Below, one piece after another: positions 10,677 to 20,963 of a stretch of 64,000 nucleotides of DNA (positions are counted from its first letter, which is position 1; every line of letters starts with the position of its first letter). The notes below the pieces were generated by a model. It was not told the DNA's origin. It saw only the letters and a program-made list of their open reading frames with translations, and made no database searches. The DNA is from Sequoia sempervirens (taxonomy: Eukaryota > Streptophyta > Pinopsida > Cupressales > Cupressaceae), in the NCBI GenBank assembly GCA_007258455.2, contig VDFB02270651.1, positions 489,498,711-489,562,710 on the forward strand. Direction: 5' to 3'. The position numbers were made by a program, and so were the translations under genes.

Positions 10677-11174
10677 GTTTTTTTACAAACTAAAGGAACC
10701 ATTAATAGAGAGGTAGAAGATAGAGTGATTTATTTTTGGCCTTCAAAAATACATATGAGAAATTTTATGCTTCTGGATTTGATTTTGTGCCAATTTTTTG
10801 AATCAACATTTCGGATCACACCTTGTGATCCATCATCAGGAAATAGAGCTCAAGGAGATGTAAAATTGGTTTGATGTAGACCAAGCTAGCTTAAAAAGAG
10901 AGAGGGTGGTGAGAGGCTAGGGGTAAACACGTAACACGATCCAAATAAGAAAGACAAACACCCAAAGAAGGGGAAAAGGAAAAATCCAAAAAATAGCAAC
11001 ACCTAACCAAAAAGAAAAGGAATTGAATAAGAAATAAAAGCTCAAAAAATGAATGGAGGGATAAATTATAGGAAAAAGAGATAACACTTAAAGAGAGGCA
11101 ATAACAATTTAATAAGCTGAAAGACAATATAATTAAATAATACATGTATAATGAAATATAATAATAACCTAATA
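10677..11174 (+). other. non-coding remnant after gag, with a perfect 8-base inverted repeat
   Basis: GGATCACA (10813-10820), CCT, TGTGATCC (10824-10831) form a perfect inverted repeat beside CATCATCAGG. A purine-rich stretch GAGAGAGGGTGGTGAGAGG (10900-10918) might be a polypurine tract. No coding frame is supported. Confidence 0.5.
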
Positions 11175-11500
11175 ATATGTAGAGAAAATATGTAATAGAC
11201 TGAGAGAAATATATTCCAAGAGACAAATGTATGGAAGGATAGATGTATAGAGATTAGATAAGAGTTAAACAAGAGTATAGGAGAAGATATTACATTGAAC
11301 TAATTTTGATTTGATTAATAGAATGGATACCGAAGTTCTATCTATAAGATGTTATTTGTTATTCTATGGATATATAAATAGTTAACCATATGTCTAATTA
11401 CATTGGTGTTCAACTTTATATTACTGATTTTGGGGTATAAACTACAACACAAAAAATACTTAGGGCTCAAAACTTCAGTCTTTCTTTCCCCAAATTTCTT
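11175..11500 (+). repeat. gypsy-type LTR fragment, family G, copy 2; left end of duplication A
   Basis: Aligns with 8760-9105 and with 49180-49510. The 5' portion seen in the third copy (48994-49170) is absent here. Sequence similarity to the 49 kb copy continues past the LTR into the LINE remnant, so this LTR lies at or near the left edge of the large duplication. Confidence 0.65.
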
Positions 11501-11751
11501 ACATATATATCTATTGGAATATTTGGTTGGAATGTAATCATAGTATTTTCAATGGTACAATTAGGCATATAAGTTAGACCATTTAAGGTAGAATTTTTAT
11601 CAATGAGAAAGAAACTTGTTAAGTTTGAATTCATGATTATCAAGTGAGTTCTTAGTAAAAATTTAGAGTTATCAATGAGGATTAGTATTCTTGTAGTTTC
11701 TACCTCTTTTGTTGAGATTCCAACAATAGTCCTTGGGAATATCAAATTATT

Positions 11752-12207
11752 AAATGTGAAATTCCTCCTTTGAGCTTTGTTAAAATCAATGTTGATGGAG
11801 CTTCAAGAGATAATCCTAGAAATGTTAGCATAAGAGGTGCTTGTTGTGACCAAAATGGTAAGGTTAAGTTTTGATTTTTTGGTTGTCTTGATATTGCTTC
11901 TAATAATTTTGCTAAAGCTATGTCCATTCACTAAGCTCTTTTAGAAATTAAGATAAAATATTTTACCAATATTAATTTGGAATTTGAATCTAAAATTTTG
12001 GTTGATAATTTATTAAGGAAGCATTCTTGTCACTTCTAACTATGGCAGTTGAATGGATTTAAGAACGATACCAATATCCTCATTTTTTATTTTAATATTA
12101 TTAAGTGGAACCATATTAAAAAGGAAGAAAATTAGGTTGGTAATCTTTTATCTAAATCGACTTCTAATTATTGGAATGCTATCATTGTTGATACACACAA
12201 CAATTAG
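11752..12207 (+). pseudogene. RNase H domain (RVT_3 type) of a LINE, copy A
   Basis: One frame reads FVKINVDGASRDNPRN, then RGACCDQNGKVKF, stop, FFGCLDIASNNFAKAMSIH, stop, ALLEIK, then LEFESKILVDNLLRKHS and IIKWNHIKKEEN, stop, VGNLLSKSTS. This follows the RVT_3 RNase H fold that sits at the end of many plant LINE ORF2 proteins. The first catalytic Asp (in NVDGA) is kept; the expected Glu and second Asp look replaced (K in NFAKA, E in EFESK). Four in-frame stops occur but no frameshift is needed over about 150 codons. The upstream RT is absent, so this is a domain fragment. Confidence 0.75.
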
Positions 12208-13332
12208 GACTACCTTTTTTGGGACTTGAGAAAATAGTTTTTTGATTTTTTTAATGCTAGCTACAATGCTTGTCTAGATTCTTAATTCATGTTACTGTGC
12301 TTCTCATTGATTTTTTGATTCTTGTGATATTCTTCCTATTTATTCCTCTTTGGTTAACTTTATTATTTCTATTTTATTTAAGTGGTTTTCATATTGGTCT
12401 ATTTTTTTAACATAAATACAAGCATTAATTTTGATACTCAGAGCATGTACAATCTTCATGGGAACAAGTGATGGGGTATAGACTGTTCTTCTTGTCTTGT
12501 TTCTTGTCTATTTTCAATCCATCTAAATGTTCCTAATTTTTTAAAATTAATACACTATAAATCTTTTTAAGACTGTGAAACCTACTTTATAATCAAATGT
12601 TGTTTTTCAATGTTTTTTGACACCTATACTAAAAAAATATCCTAGAGCTACAAGGCTACTCCACATTTACATGTGTGTGTTTACAAAATTGTGGATGCGT
12701 ATTGACAACAAAGAAGCAAACCAACCATGCCAAAAAATGTTAACATGTTAATTGTGTGGCACTAAGATTTAATTGCCACAGGATTGGTAAACAAAACGTA
12801 TTTTGTTATTTGAACTGCAAAGACTTGGAAAGTTTAGTGGACCCTTCAAACTAGATAAACAAGTGACTGACAAATAGAAAGCTTTCCAAGCCTTTGTGTT
12901 GTCCATAAGCTCTTCAAAATCTTATTAAGGTTTTGCAAAGCCATTTAGCAATGGTCAAGTCTTTTATTTTTTCTAGTTACTTGCATATAAAAATTTGCAT
13001 TGTTCAATCAAAAATACCTATATAGGAGTGAATATTAAGAGGCAAGTAAAAATGTTGATAGTCTAATTGAGGATTAGTTCACATCATCTTACATGTGAAA
13101 TTAACAAATGGTTGATACCTAAAGAGAGGTGGGAAAAGAGAATATGCCTATTTTATAATAAGAGAGTGGAGAGAGAATGGTACTTCGTCTTGTAATGCTC
13201 AACGTACAATGACATTTGTACTAATTATGAAGACACCTTAAAAATTCACAATTCAACCATCTTGTTCATAGGTAAGACTACAAACGTCTTAATCAAAATT
13301 CAATGTTGAAGATCTAATATTCAAAGAAGAAT
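12208..13332 (+). other. LINE 3' tail and AT-rich non-coding sequence, shared by A and B
   Basis: Matches 50160-51292 with scattered substitutions and short indels. No coding frame longer than background is conserved between the copies. The first 230 bases after the RNase H stop probably belong to the LINE 3' untranslated region; nothing else is recognised. Confidence 0.5.
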
Positions 13333-14178
13333 ACAAAAAATCTTTCATTTCATTAATTTCAACCGTAGACTTCATTGACAGTAAAAGTGGGGGAAATGCG
13401 AAGTGTTCAGAACAGTCAGAAAGATGTGCAGCTCATCTTCATTGACGTAGTCATCGATATTTAAATTACATCAATCTTGATTTCATCCATTTGCACATGA
13501 AAGCGGAAGAAAGTTCTCAAAAGTGGGAGGAAAGTGTTGGGCATCTTCCTTTGGATGTGGAAAGTTAGCCTGCATGTACTATTATTATGATTACCTGCCC
13601 TGTGGAATTTGAAAATTGAAGTGACCCACTCGGACTAAATGGTGAAATGATCTACATCACTGATGTGAGAAATCCGTGCAAAACAGGGACGCGTTATAGG
13701 CATATTTTAACTGGACGTGAAGAAAAATCAAAGCTCTATTCAATGATACGAAAGATCTTGGCCCAGTTCAGAAAATGTCCTATCACGGCAGACGTGTTTC
13801 AATTGGATTTTGGCAGAGGAAAATTCAAAAGGAATACAGTAAGAATCTTCAGGGCCTCACTAACAGCGTGCCGATTTTGATTTTGGTGTGGGTGAATTGA
13901 AATGCCGTTGTTATTGATCGGTAGTGAGGGAAAGGTAGGTAGTGAAGATTCTTCCTGTCGAGCGTTTTGATTTTCCTCTACTTTCCACGTGTTTAATCTT
14001 TGACAAACCACTTCCATCGCTTGTTTAACTTTTCGTGTGAGCTCAGAAAGAAGACAAGTCGTCGAAGAAAAGCAAGTGAGTTGATCTGTATGCAGCAAGT
14101 CTTATTTGATTTTAGTGATAATGTTTCTTGTCATCGTGTGGAACGAAGTATTTGAAAACATGACAAAATTCATAACAT
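13333..14178 (+). other. segment unique to copy A, unknown origin
   Basis: Copies A and B diverge after TTCAATGTTGAAGATCT and converge again at ACATTTTTTACCAAATAGGGC. A holds about 846 bases here, B only about 116 unrelated bases. This stretch looks less AT-biased than its surroundings. It contains open frames on both strands: plus 13647-13880 (77 residues) and minus 14098-13799 (99 residues, overlapping). I recognise neither. It may be a captured gene fragment or a piece of an unrelated insertion; no terminal repeats or target duplication are evident. Confidence 0.45.
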
Positions 14179-15522
14179 TTTTTACCAAATAGGGCAGAGA
14201 TCTGCGTTTTGGCACTCTGCAGTTTATTCTTATCTTTTTATGATAATAATTAATAATTCTTTAATTATGATTATTTGGATGGATGATGCCACTGCTTTCG
14301 ATTCAGATTTTAATGAGTGGTTTTGGGTGGGAGCACTAAAAAGAAAATAATTAAGTTTGTTTTTTTTTTTTTAATATATTATTAGTCTATATTATATAAG
14401 TAGAGATCTTAAAGTAGAGAAAACAATTTATATTTTTAATGTTGTATTTTATTTTAAAAAGTAGGTGAATTTTAATTTTCTCATTGGTTTTGTTCAAATT
14501 GAGGTGGGTGTAGAAATTATATTTTATTCAACAAAAAATATAGAAAATATGGGGTCTAATGAAATTGCAAGTTGTATGTTAGTATATATTATTTGTCCAC
14601 TTTGAGTAGTTATTATTGGCAAGCAGCAAGTTTATATTTACTCCTAATCTATACCAAAATGGGAGCTTTTAAGTAGGGTATGGACATCCATCAAACAACA
14701 AAGGATAGAAGAATATCATCAAGTATTTTGGTTGCCATTGTGCTTGTCAACATGAATGCAAAATGTAGAAGCACACATAAGGCATGAAAGAGTATTTTTT
14801 AGGATGCATTCTTAATTAGATTAATACTGATTCGAGCCAACATAAATTTGTTTTCTTTAATGACATTTCAGAAGAAAAAGGTTTAAAGTTGAATGAAATA
14901 GCTTCATAGAATTGTAGTTTTTTACAAAGTTTGAATGATCAAAACCATTCGATGTGGTTCAACCTTAGAATTAATGACTTGTGGAAGCTAGACATTGGTG
15001 ACAAGAATTTGTAGATATAATAGAGGATTGTAGACATTGTAAAATCATGTAGGACATTATTATTACTAGTTTTGTCACAAGAATTTTCTCAAAGGGTACT
15101 AGTAAGTAGATTTTTGTATTACTAATTATTCAATATTGATAGAAACCATTGGTAAATTTATTTAAATAGTCTTAAAAATTATTATTTTGTTGAAAGAATT
15201 TATTAATCTAGTCATGGTATGCTCCAGCCTTTTGTTAATTTATAACTTATAAGCTATAATGGAGATTGTTGTTGATGCCATGTTAGCATTACAAAATTTC
15301 AATTTCATAGGTGAAATTTTCATTAATTCTAGAATATATGTTATTACTTTAGATGATTTCAAAACCTAGTAATAGTTGTTTTGAATATAACCATAGTGGT
15401 AGGTGGCTTTTAGACATTTTTAATAATGTTCTTTTAGATTTTTTTATTTTAAACATATTCTAGCCTATGGCCTAATGTGTGTTGAACATAAATTTGTTGA
15501 CCTATGGGTGATCCCACAATAC
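14179..15522 (+). other. AT-rich non-coding sequence shared by A and B
   Basis: Matches 51409-52751 closely. A short frame near 14265-14350 (WMDDATAFDSDFNEWFWVG) is kept in B as WIDDATTFDSDFKEWFWVG, in both cases ending soon after at a TAA. It could be a small exon or element remnant; I do not recognise it. The rest shows no coding signal. Confidence 0.5.
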
Positions 15523-15655
15523 TGGTTTACAATTTTTGGCCAAACTGGACATTTGAATGCTTTTTTTTAACTAAATCTTCACTTTTGGGCACCTATAGCG
15601 GCTAAACTACGAGGAATTTGAAGATGATGCAAACTAGTGATTTAAGACATTTTGT
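15523..15655 (+). repeat. dispersed repeat R1, copy A (truncated)
   Basis: Contains TTTTTGGCCAAACTGGACA and GGCACCTATAGCGGCTAAAC, also found at 52752 and, with changes, at 28780. The other two copies continue for about 450 more bases after the point where this one stops (15655), so this copy is shortened by the deletion described in the findings. Confidence 0.75.
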
Positions 15656-17276
15656 GTTCCTTAGGAAGGGAATTTGGGAATTTTGTACTTACACTAAATT
15701 ATAAAGTGTAATGGGGGGTTGTGTAGAGCCTTGATTTGACATCATAGTTATGGATCAGTCATTTGTTGTAGTAATCAAGATCCTATCATCATGTCCAAGT
15801 TTATGTGTGTTCATGTCATCTTCTGAAGGATAATATGCATTATTGATCCTAAAGTATCCGAGAATTTCAAGTATGCAAATCAATCAAGAAAATAAAGATC
15901 CAATTCCTTTGGAGAGATGTGTTTGACTTCAGTCCTTTAAGGGAAGCCATTGAAGGGTTGTGAGTTGTAGGAAATATTATTCACTCATCATTTCCTTCCT
16001 TTTTCATTATCTTTCTATCAAGGGTTAATTACCAAACTGGGGATAAAAAAAATCCTCTGTGTATGTGCAGATTATAGGTTGATGAAGAATTGAAGAGATC
16101 TTGAAAGAGCAATTTCACATTGTTGCACAAGTTGTCATCATTGATGGTCAAGTAATCAAAACTAAGTTGCAGAATTTATTTTGGTCACTCTAACAGTTGG
16201 ATGTGTGTCAAATAGGAGCCAAGATCTAACATGAAAGGATTGCCAAAGGGTATTTTGAAATCCCTAACTACGACCCATTCACCCATAGGTGAACCAAACC
16301 ATTAGCAGACATCAAAAAAAAAAATTGCTGATAGGTACATGCCATCAAACTCTTCGTAGATCTTCTTGTAAACTATCATTTCCATTTGTATACATTTTGA
16401 AATCTTTATTTGAAGTATTAGGTCTTGTTCATTTAGTGTGAGTGCTTCAAATCATTTTCATTTGTTTCCAAATCTTTCCTATTGTCCTAAGGATTGATAT
16501 CTAGGTCTGATTGACTCACCATTGAGGTTGAAATTCAATATCTACACCTTGTGATCTCTTTCCTAATGAAATTTATAGGCAAAGACACCTATTGAGATAC
16601 CTAATTTTTGTACATACAAATAAATTTTTTTGGATCCCTTTCCCCACATTTTCATTTTTGTGAACCTGACATTCTTACATCATACTCTTTTGAATTAGAG
16701 GTCCTTCAAACCCTAGATATAGGTATTGCATCATTTTTCTTTGCATTTCATCTAGGGTTACATATTGCATATTGTGCGTGTGTCGAACATGGAGAGATTC
16801 AATGTCAACACAAACCTTAATGAAACGGTTTACATTCAAAGTTTGAAGCAAGTAAAACTACTCTATTCGTAATACAATCAAATCTTTCAAATACGTATCA
16901 TTGTCCTCTATTTCTAGGGATTTATTAAACCGTTTGGCTCTCCAATTTCTATGGGCACAATGGTTGTTAAAATGACTACCTAGAAAATGAGATTTGATGC
17001 TTAATATGCAAGCTAAGATGATTTTTATGTGCAAATGTGTGCTGAAAGGATTAGTGGTATGCTTCTAAATGAAACGAGATGATGGGATTGATGATGAATA
17101 CAATGATAAACAAAGGATGATGTTGATGATAGATGAACAAGTGGAGATGAGTGAGATGATATGAAACTATAGTGAACTATCCATGATTATGCATACGATC
17201 AAATGCAAACATAAAACAATCTAACCTAAAATGTAACTATGATGCAATGGGGATGATAAAATGTAACTATGAAGCA
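15656..17276 (+). other. non-coding sequence with a family W LTR remnant (about 15960-16600), copy A
   Basis: The stretch has the W LTR landmarks in order: TTAATTACCAAACTGGGG near 16025, the hairpin TTCACC..GGTGAA (16278-16293) and AATGAAATT..TAGG tails. It matches 55969-57589 in copy B. The rest (16600-17276) is low-complexity with GATGAT-rich stretches. The only sizeable plus-strand frame, 16608-16820, is not conserved as a protein in B and is not supported. Confidence 0.55.
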
Positions 17277-17281
17277 ATTAA
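17277..17281. repeat. target site duplication, left, element A
   Basis: ATTAA immediately before the left LTR; the same five bases follow the right LTR at 22463-22467. Five bases is the usual Ty3/gypsy and Ty1/copia duplication length. Confidence 0.85.
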
Positions 17282-18779
17282 TGATCTGATTAGGATCTAG
17301 ACTAATTGCATTTGAATGCTTAACGTTTGCAAATCATGTAATCCAAATTACATAAAAAAAATTAACACATTAACATGTGAATTAAGCGAAAATACAATTC
17401 ATGCATACATTATTGAAATTATGCATTAAAATTTGAAGGTAAAAAGAATGAAATTGAGATTGAAGAAGAGAGAGAGAGTGTGCAAATGATCTGATAATGT
17501 AGTTCGCCACAAACGTGACTACGTCTCTGAGTCCGCTCCAATAGAGTGAGACCGATCCGATTAATCTACAAAAAAAGAATTAGAATTGCGCCAAGAGCAC
17601 TTCGGTAGCATGACAATACTTCGAGTTACAAAAAGGCTCAAAATAATCTCCTCAGAAAAATCTCCCTATTCCTCTGATTCAAAACTTCACCACCTAGACT
17701 TGAAAATTCTGCTTAACTCCTAAGAGCATACCTTCCCCCTTTTATACACAAAATATTCCCAAATTGGTGAAAAACCAATTGATTTGGGAATTTCAACTTA
17801 ATCCCCCTTACATAGTAAATATTTTGGAAAAATCCCCCTTATCAAAACAAATCCCCTAAAAATAAAAATAATTAAATGGTTTTTATGCCCTGTCACATAT
17901 TACATTTGGGCTTTTCCTGTTTCCATAAGTTACAACTAATCCTTTTAAAAGGATTATTGTTTTACAACTTGGAGGGAATTTATTAAATTAAGGAGTATTT
18001 CGTTTCCAAATTTTGACAAAACCATCCAATGCCACTTGTATTTTAAAACCATACAATAAACAATGTTGGTTTGAAATTCTCATTTTAAATAGGGGATGAG
18101 TTTGGTTACGGGCTATTTACATCCCTTAAAAATAGGGATCAATTTGTTTTCCCTAAAAAAAAGGTAGCCTAAAAAATAGCATGATTTTTTTTTTCTAAAT
18201 AATGGTGATCCCCTTTTATAGGGAGGGCCACGTTTTTTTCTCAAGCAAGTGATTTAATTATTAAAATGGAGGGAATGGCTGTTATTAATTAATTTATTTT
18301 TTATATATATATTTTTAAATAAAGCCATGTCCAACAAATTTTTGCCACGTGTAACTTCGGGAAGGCACCATGTGTCACCTCATGATTCATCCATGTTGGC
18401 ATGATGACATCATGCTAACGTCATCATTGTACGTTCAAGTCAACCTAGTCAACCACAAGCTTTGACATTCCATATCTTGCACATACAAGCTCCGATTTGC
18501 ATAGAACGAACACCATCGGAAAGCTCGTGCCGAGCTCTTCGCGTTGATATCAATTTTGACCACTTTTGGTGACATCAAATTTTAACCTTTTTTTCTTGCC
18601 CTGGGCCCTGAGTTGACCAATTGTTGACTAAACTTTGACCGGCAATAACTTGGGCTCCGTAGCTCTGTTTGAGTCCATTGAAGTTGCTCTGGAATCAGGA
18701 CATCAAGCTCTTTCTGATGGTGCTAAAATTTGGAGTATTGGAGATTCTTCAATTTTTAGTGAAAATATCCCCCAGATTA
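17282..18779 (-). repeat. 3' LTR of element A (left in window)
   Basis: In element orientation it begins beside the polypurine tract and ends ..CTAATCAGATCA. It matches 20964-22462 over its whole length with scattered differences. It carries a CT/GA microsatellite (17467-17479), CACGTG-type and TGACG-type short motifs near 18345-18425, and an AAATAAAGCC/TATATATATATTT region near 18300. Promoter activity of any of these is untested. Confidence 0.85.
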
Positions 18780-18856
18780 GGCCTCCCCACTAGAGAACTT
18801 TTGGACCTCCAAAAGTGACATTTATACTGACATTAGCTGAGGACTTGGCCTCCCCA
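18780..18856 (-). promoter_or_regulatory. duplicated polypurine tract of element A
   Basis: On the minus strand TGGGGAGGCC occurs twice: at 18780-18789, directly beside the LTR, and at 18847-18856, 67 bases upstream. The same pair with the same spacing is at 59061-59070 and 59128-59137 in copy B. The LTR-adjacent one is the expected plus-strand primer. Confidence 0.65.
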
Positions 18857-19151
18857 TTTGTCCTATATCCTCTATACATCTATATGCATGGCTCACAATC
18901 ACAATGAAGACTGCAACAATATTGTTGAACATAAACATCACTTTATCACTTCCATAAGCATCTGCATCAACTGTCGTAGCCACTAGCCAACAAATATTGA
19001 CTAGCATCAAGCTGAACAATAATGTAGAGATGAAAGAGAATAAATCAACAACATATCGTTCTATTGCAACAAAAACATTTTTACCCAAGGATCTATCAAT
19101 GCTTTCAATCACCATTCCCTCATGTTGCACTGTGGGTGCATCCCATGACAT
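18822..19151 (-). pseudogene. unrecognised frame with two hydrophobic segments, downstream of protease
   Basis: A 109-residue frame lies between the protease and the polypurine tract, exactly where reverse transcriptase and integrase would be expected. Residues about 34-58 (..DLFSFISTLLFSLMLVN..) and 71-90 (..MFMFNNIVAVFIVIVS..) are strongly hydrophobic and could each span a membrane, separated by a short polar stretch with DADAYGSDK. Copy B keeps the same frame except for one stop near its start (59403). I recognise no family. It could be a captured host fragment, an envelope-like remnant, or non-coding DNA that happens to be open. The start used (ATG 19151) is within a longer frame from the protease interrupted by stops. 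Confidence 0.4.
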
Positions 19152-19361
19152 TTGACCCTGGTTAGCTACTCGAAGTTCCTATCTAGAACCACCTATGTTG
19201 ACATACATAAGAGTTAACTCTTTACTTGCATTTATCACCCTCTTTAATTGCCTTGTATTTGTAAAAGAACGATCAGTCTTAGTCTTGTGAGAATGTACAA
19301 TATACTGAATGCCATCCTTAAACAAATGATAATGATTCTTTTCCCTATAGAAAATAGCTTT

Positions 19362-19802
19362 CTAATCATAAATATAAGGGCTACCCAACACTATCCCATA
19401 GATATCTAGTGGAACCACATCAAACTGTACTTCATCCACAAACTTGCTAGTGACTATGAATCTCAAAGTGCATTGTCTTGTTACTTGCAACTTATCATTC
19501 TCACAAATCCAGCCTAGTGGATAAGGTTTCTTATGTTGTGTATTTTTCAATCCCATGTTTCTTACAAAATCTTCAGAAATTAAGTTAACTTGAGAACCAC
19601 TATCTATGAGTGCATCAATTTTAATGTTCTTAGCAACAACCCTTAAATGAAAAAGCTCATTCCTTTTCTTATCTTCAGAGGCATCATTAACTTTAGAAGT
19701 AGAAGCACAACTATCAAAAGAAACACTGGAATTAGGATCTTTACCTTTCATACCCATAGTTGTTATCTTAGTTTCATCATCAGAATCAGAACCAAGATCC
19801 AT
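19362..19802 (-). pseudogene. retroviral-type aspartic protease of element A
   Basis: A 146-residue frame. It starts with an acidic MDLGSDSDDETKI stretch, then a Ser-rich linker, then the protease proper: IDALIDSGSQVNLISEDFV (catalytic D-S-G at about residue 67-69) and the closing GIVLGSPYIYD. Such proteases cut the Gag polyprotein inside the particle. The catalytic triad is intact here. The frame ends at TAG right after YIYD in both copies; in related elements the reading frame continues there, so the stop is probably a shared mutation. A Ser/Asn-rich gag tail lies directly upstream. Confidence 0.85.
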
Positions 19803-20831
19803 AACAACTTTTGTGGCTTTCTCCTTACCCTTCTATTTTTGGTTCTATCTTTGAGCCCACTTAGGCTTCAATTCGGGATGCAACTTCCAATAGTGATCTT
19901 CATCATGACCCTTCTTGTCACACTGAGAGCAAGAAAACTTGTCATCCTTCTTGACTGTAGCTATCTTCTTTCCTTTCCCTATCTTTGAATTCTTAGAAGA
20001 TTTCTTTACAAAGTTATCATTATCAATGAAAGAACCCTTTCCCCTTGACTCTAAGTGTGTAGCTTCAATAGACACTTCATCCAAATTACAAGGGTTTAAT
20101 ACCAAAATGGAATGTCTAAGATATGAATGAAGACCTCCTATGTACTTTAACAAAGTATCCTGGGCGTAAAAAGGTACATTTAATGCAATTGCCTTCTTTC
20201 TGAATTCATGGGTGTACTCTTGGATAGTCTAACCTTTCCCTTGTTTAAACACTTGCCAATTCATCATTAATTGTTGCATGTGACCTAAGGGATAGAATTG
20301 CTTTTTAAGAGAATTAATAAATTCTAACCAAGACAATTCGACTTTACCATGTTGGGAGATTTATGCTCTAGTCCTACTCTCCCACCAAGTTAGAGTTGTA
20401 CCCCCTAACCAAAGAGTGGCAAGTTGGATCTTATCAGCATCATCTACGAGGTTTTGGACTCTACAATAGACTTTAACCTGCTGAATCCAATCATCTAGTT
20501 TTTCAGCATCTAATTCACCACAATATTTTGGTAAGTCAAATTTTACATCCAACTTAATTTTGGGCTTATTTATACCCTTAAAAGGATTACCAGAAAGAGA
20601 ATGTGTAGAAGAAGAAGGAGAATGAGGAGAAGGAGTAGGAGGAGATTTTGGGGGTTCATCACCACCTCATGATTGCTTCTTCTTGCTTTTACTATTTCCA
20701 TGATCTTCACGTTTCATGTGTTCTTCCCTTTCTTTGAGTAGCATCTCCAATGCAGCTTTCATCTGCCAAAAATCTCTTTGAAACTCTTGCTCACTGAGCT
20801 CTTTAGGTACCTCCATTCTAGACATAGACAT
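19803..20831 (-). pseudogene. gag polyprotein of element A, several stops
   Basis: ATG at 20831 gives MSMSRMEVPKEL, then a charged coiled segment (..LLKEREEHMKRE..), a Pro/Ser-rich linker, and the gag core from DVKFDLPKYCGELDAEKL through LWLGGTTLTWWESRTRA (20361). A TAA follows, then the core continues (..MMNWQVFKQGKG.., stop, ..EYTHEFRKKAIAL..) to YIGGLHSYLRHSILVLNP. The zinc knuckle near 19920 reads C-X2-C-X4-H-X4-Y; the last Cys is replaced by Tyr, while copy B keeps it. Gag would form the particle and bind RNA. The stops after ESRTRA and after the protease occur in both copies; others are copy-specific. Confidence 0.85.
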
Positions 20832-20950
20832 CTTTGAAAAAATTCTTCATTTCCTGATCTCAGGATTAAATTCCTCAACCCCTCCTTTGCCCTTCTGAAT
20901 CCTAGATCTTGTTAGCATTCAAAATCAACTGAAATAATAATCACCAAAAT

Positions 20951-20961
20951 CTCTAATACCA
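20951..20961 (-). promoter_or_regulatory. primer binding site of element A (initiator tRNA-Met type)
   Basis: On the minus strand TGGTATTAGAG follows the LTR end (..AATCA, then AG). It differs by one base from TGGTATCAGAG, the usual plant site complementary to the 3' end of initiator tRNA-Met. It fixes the element orientation and the inner LTR boundary. Confidence 0.85.
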
Positions 20962-20963
20962 CT

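Noticed and set aside
19647..20130. Plus-strand frames (113 and 63 residues) opposite the gag and protease, also seen in B
   Set aside because: They are antisense shadows of gag/protease; conservation in B follows from the block duplication.
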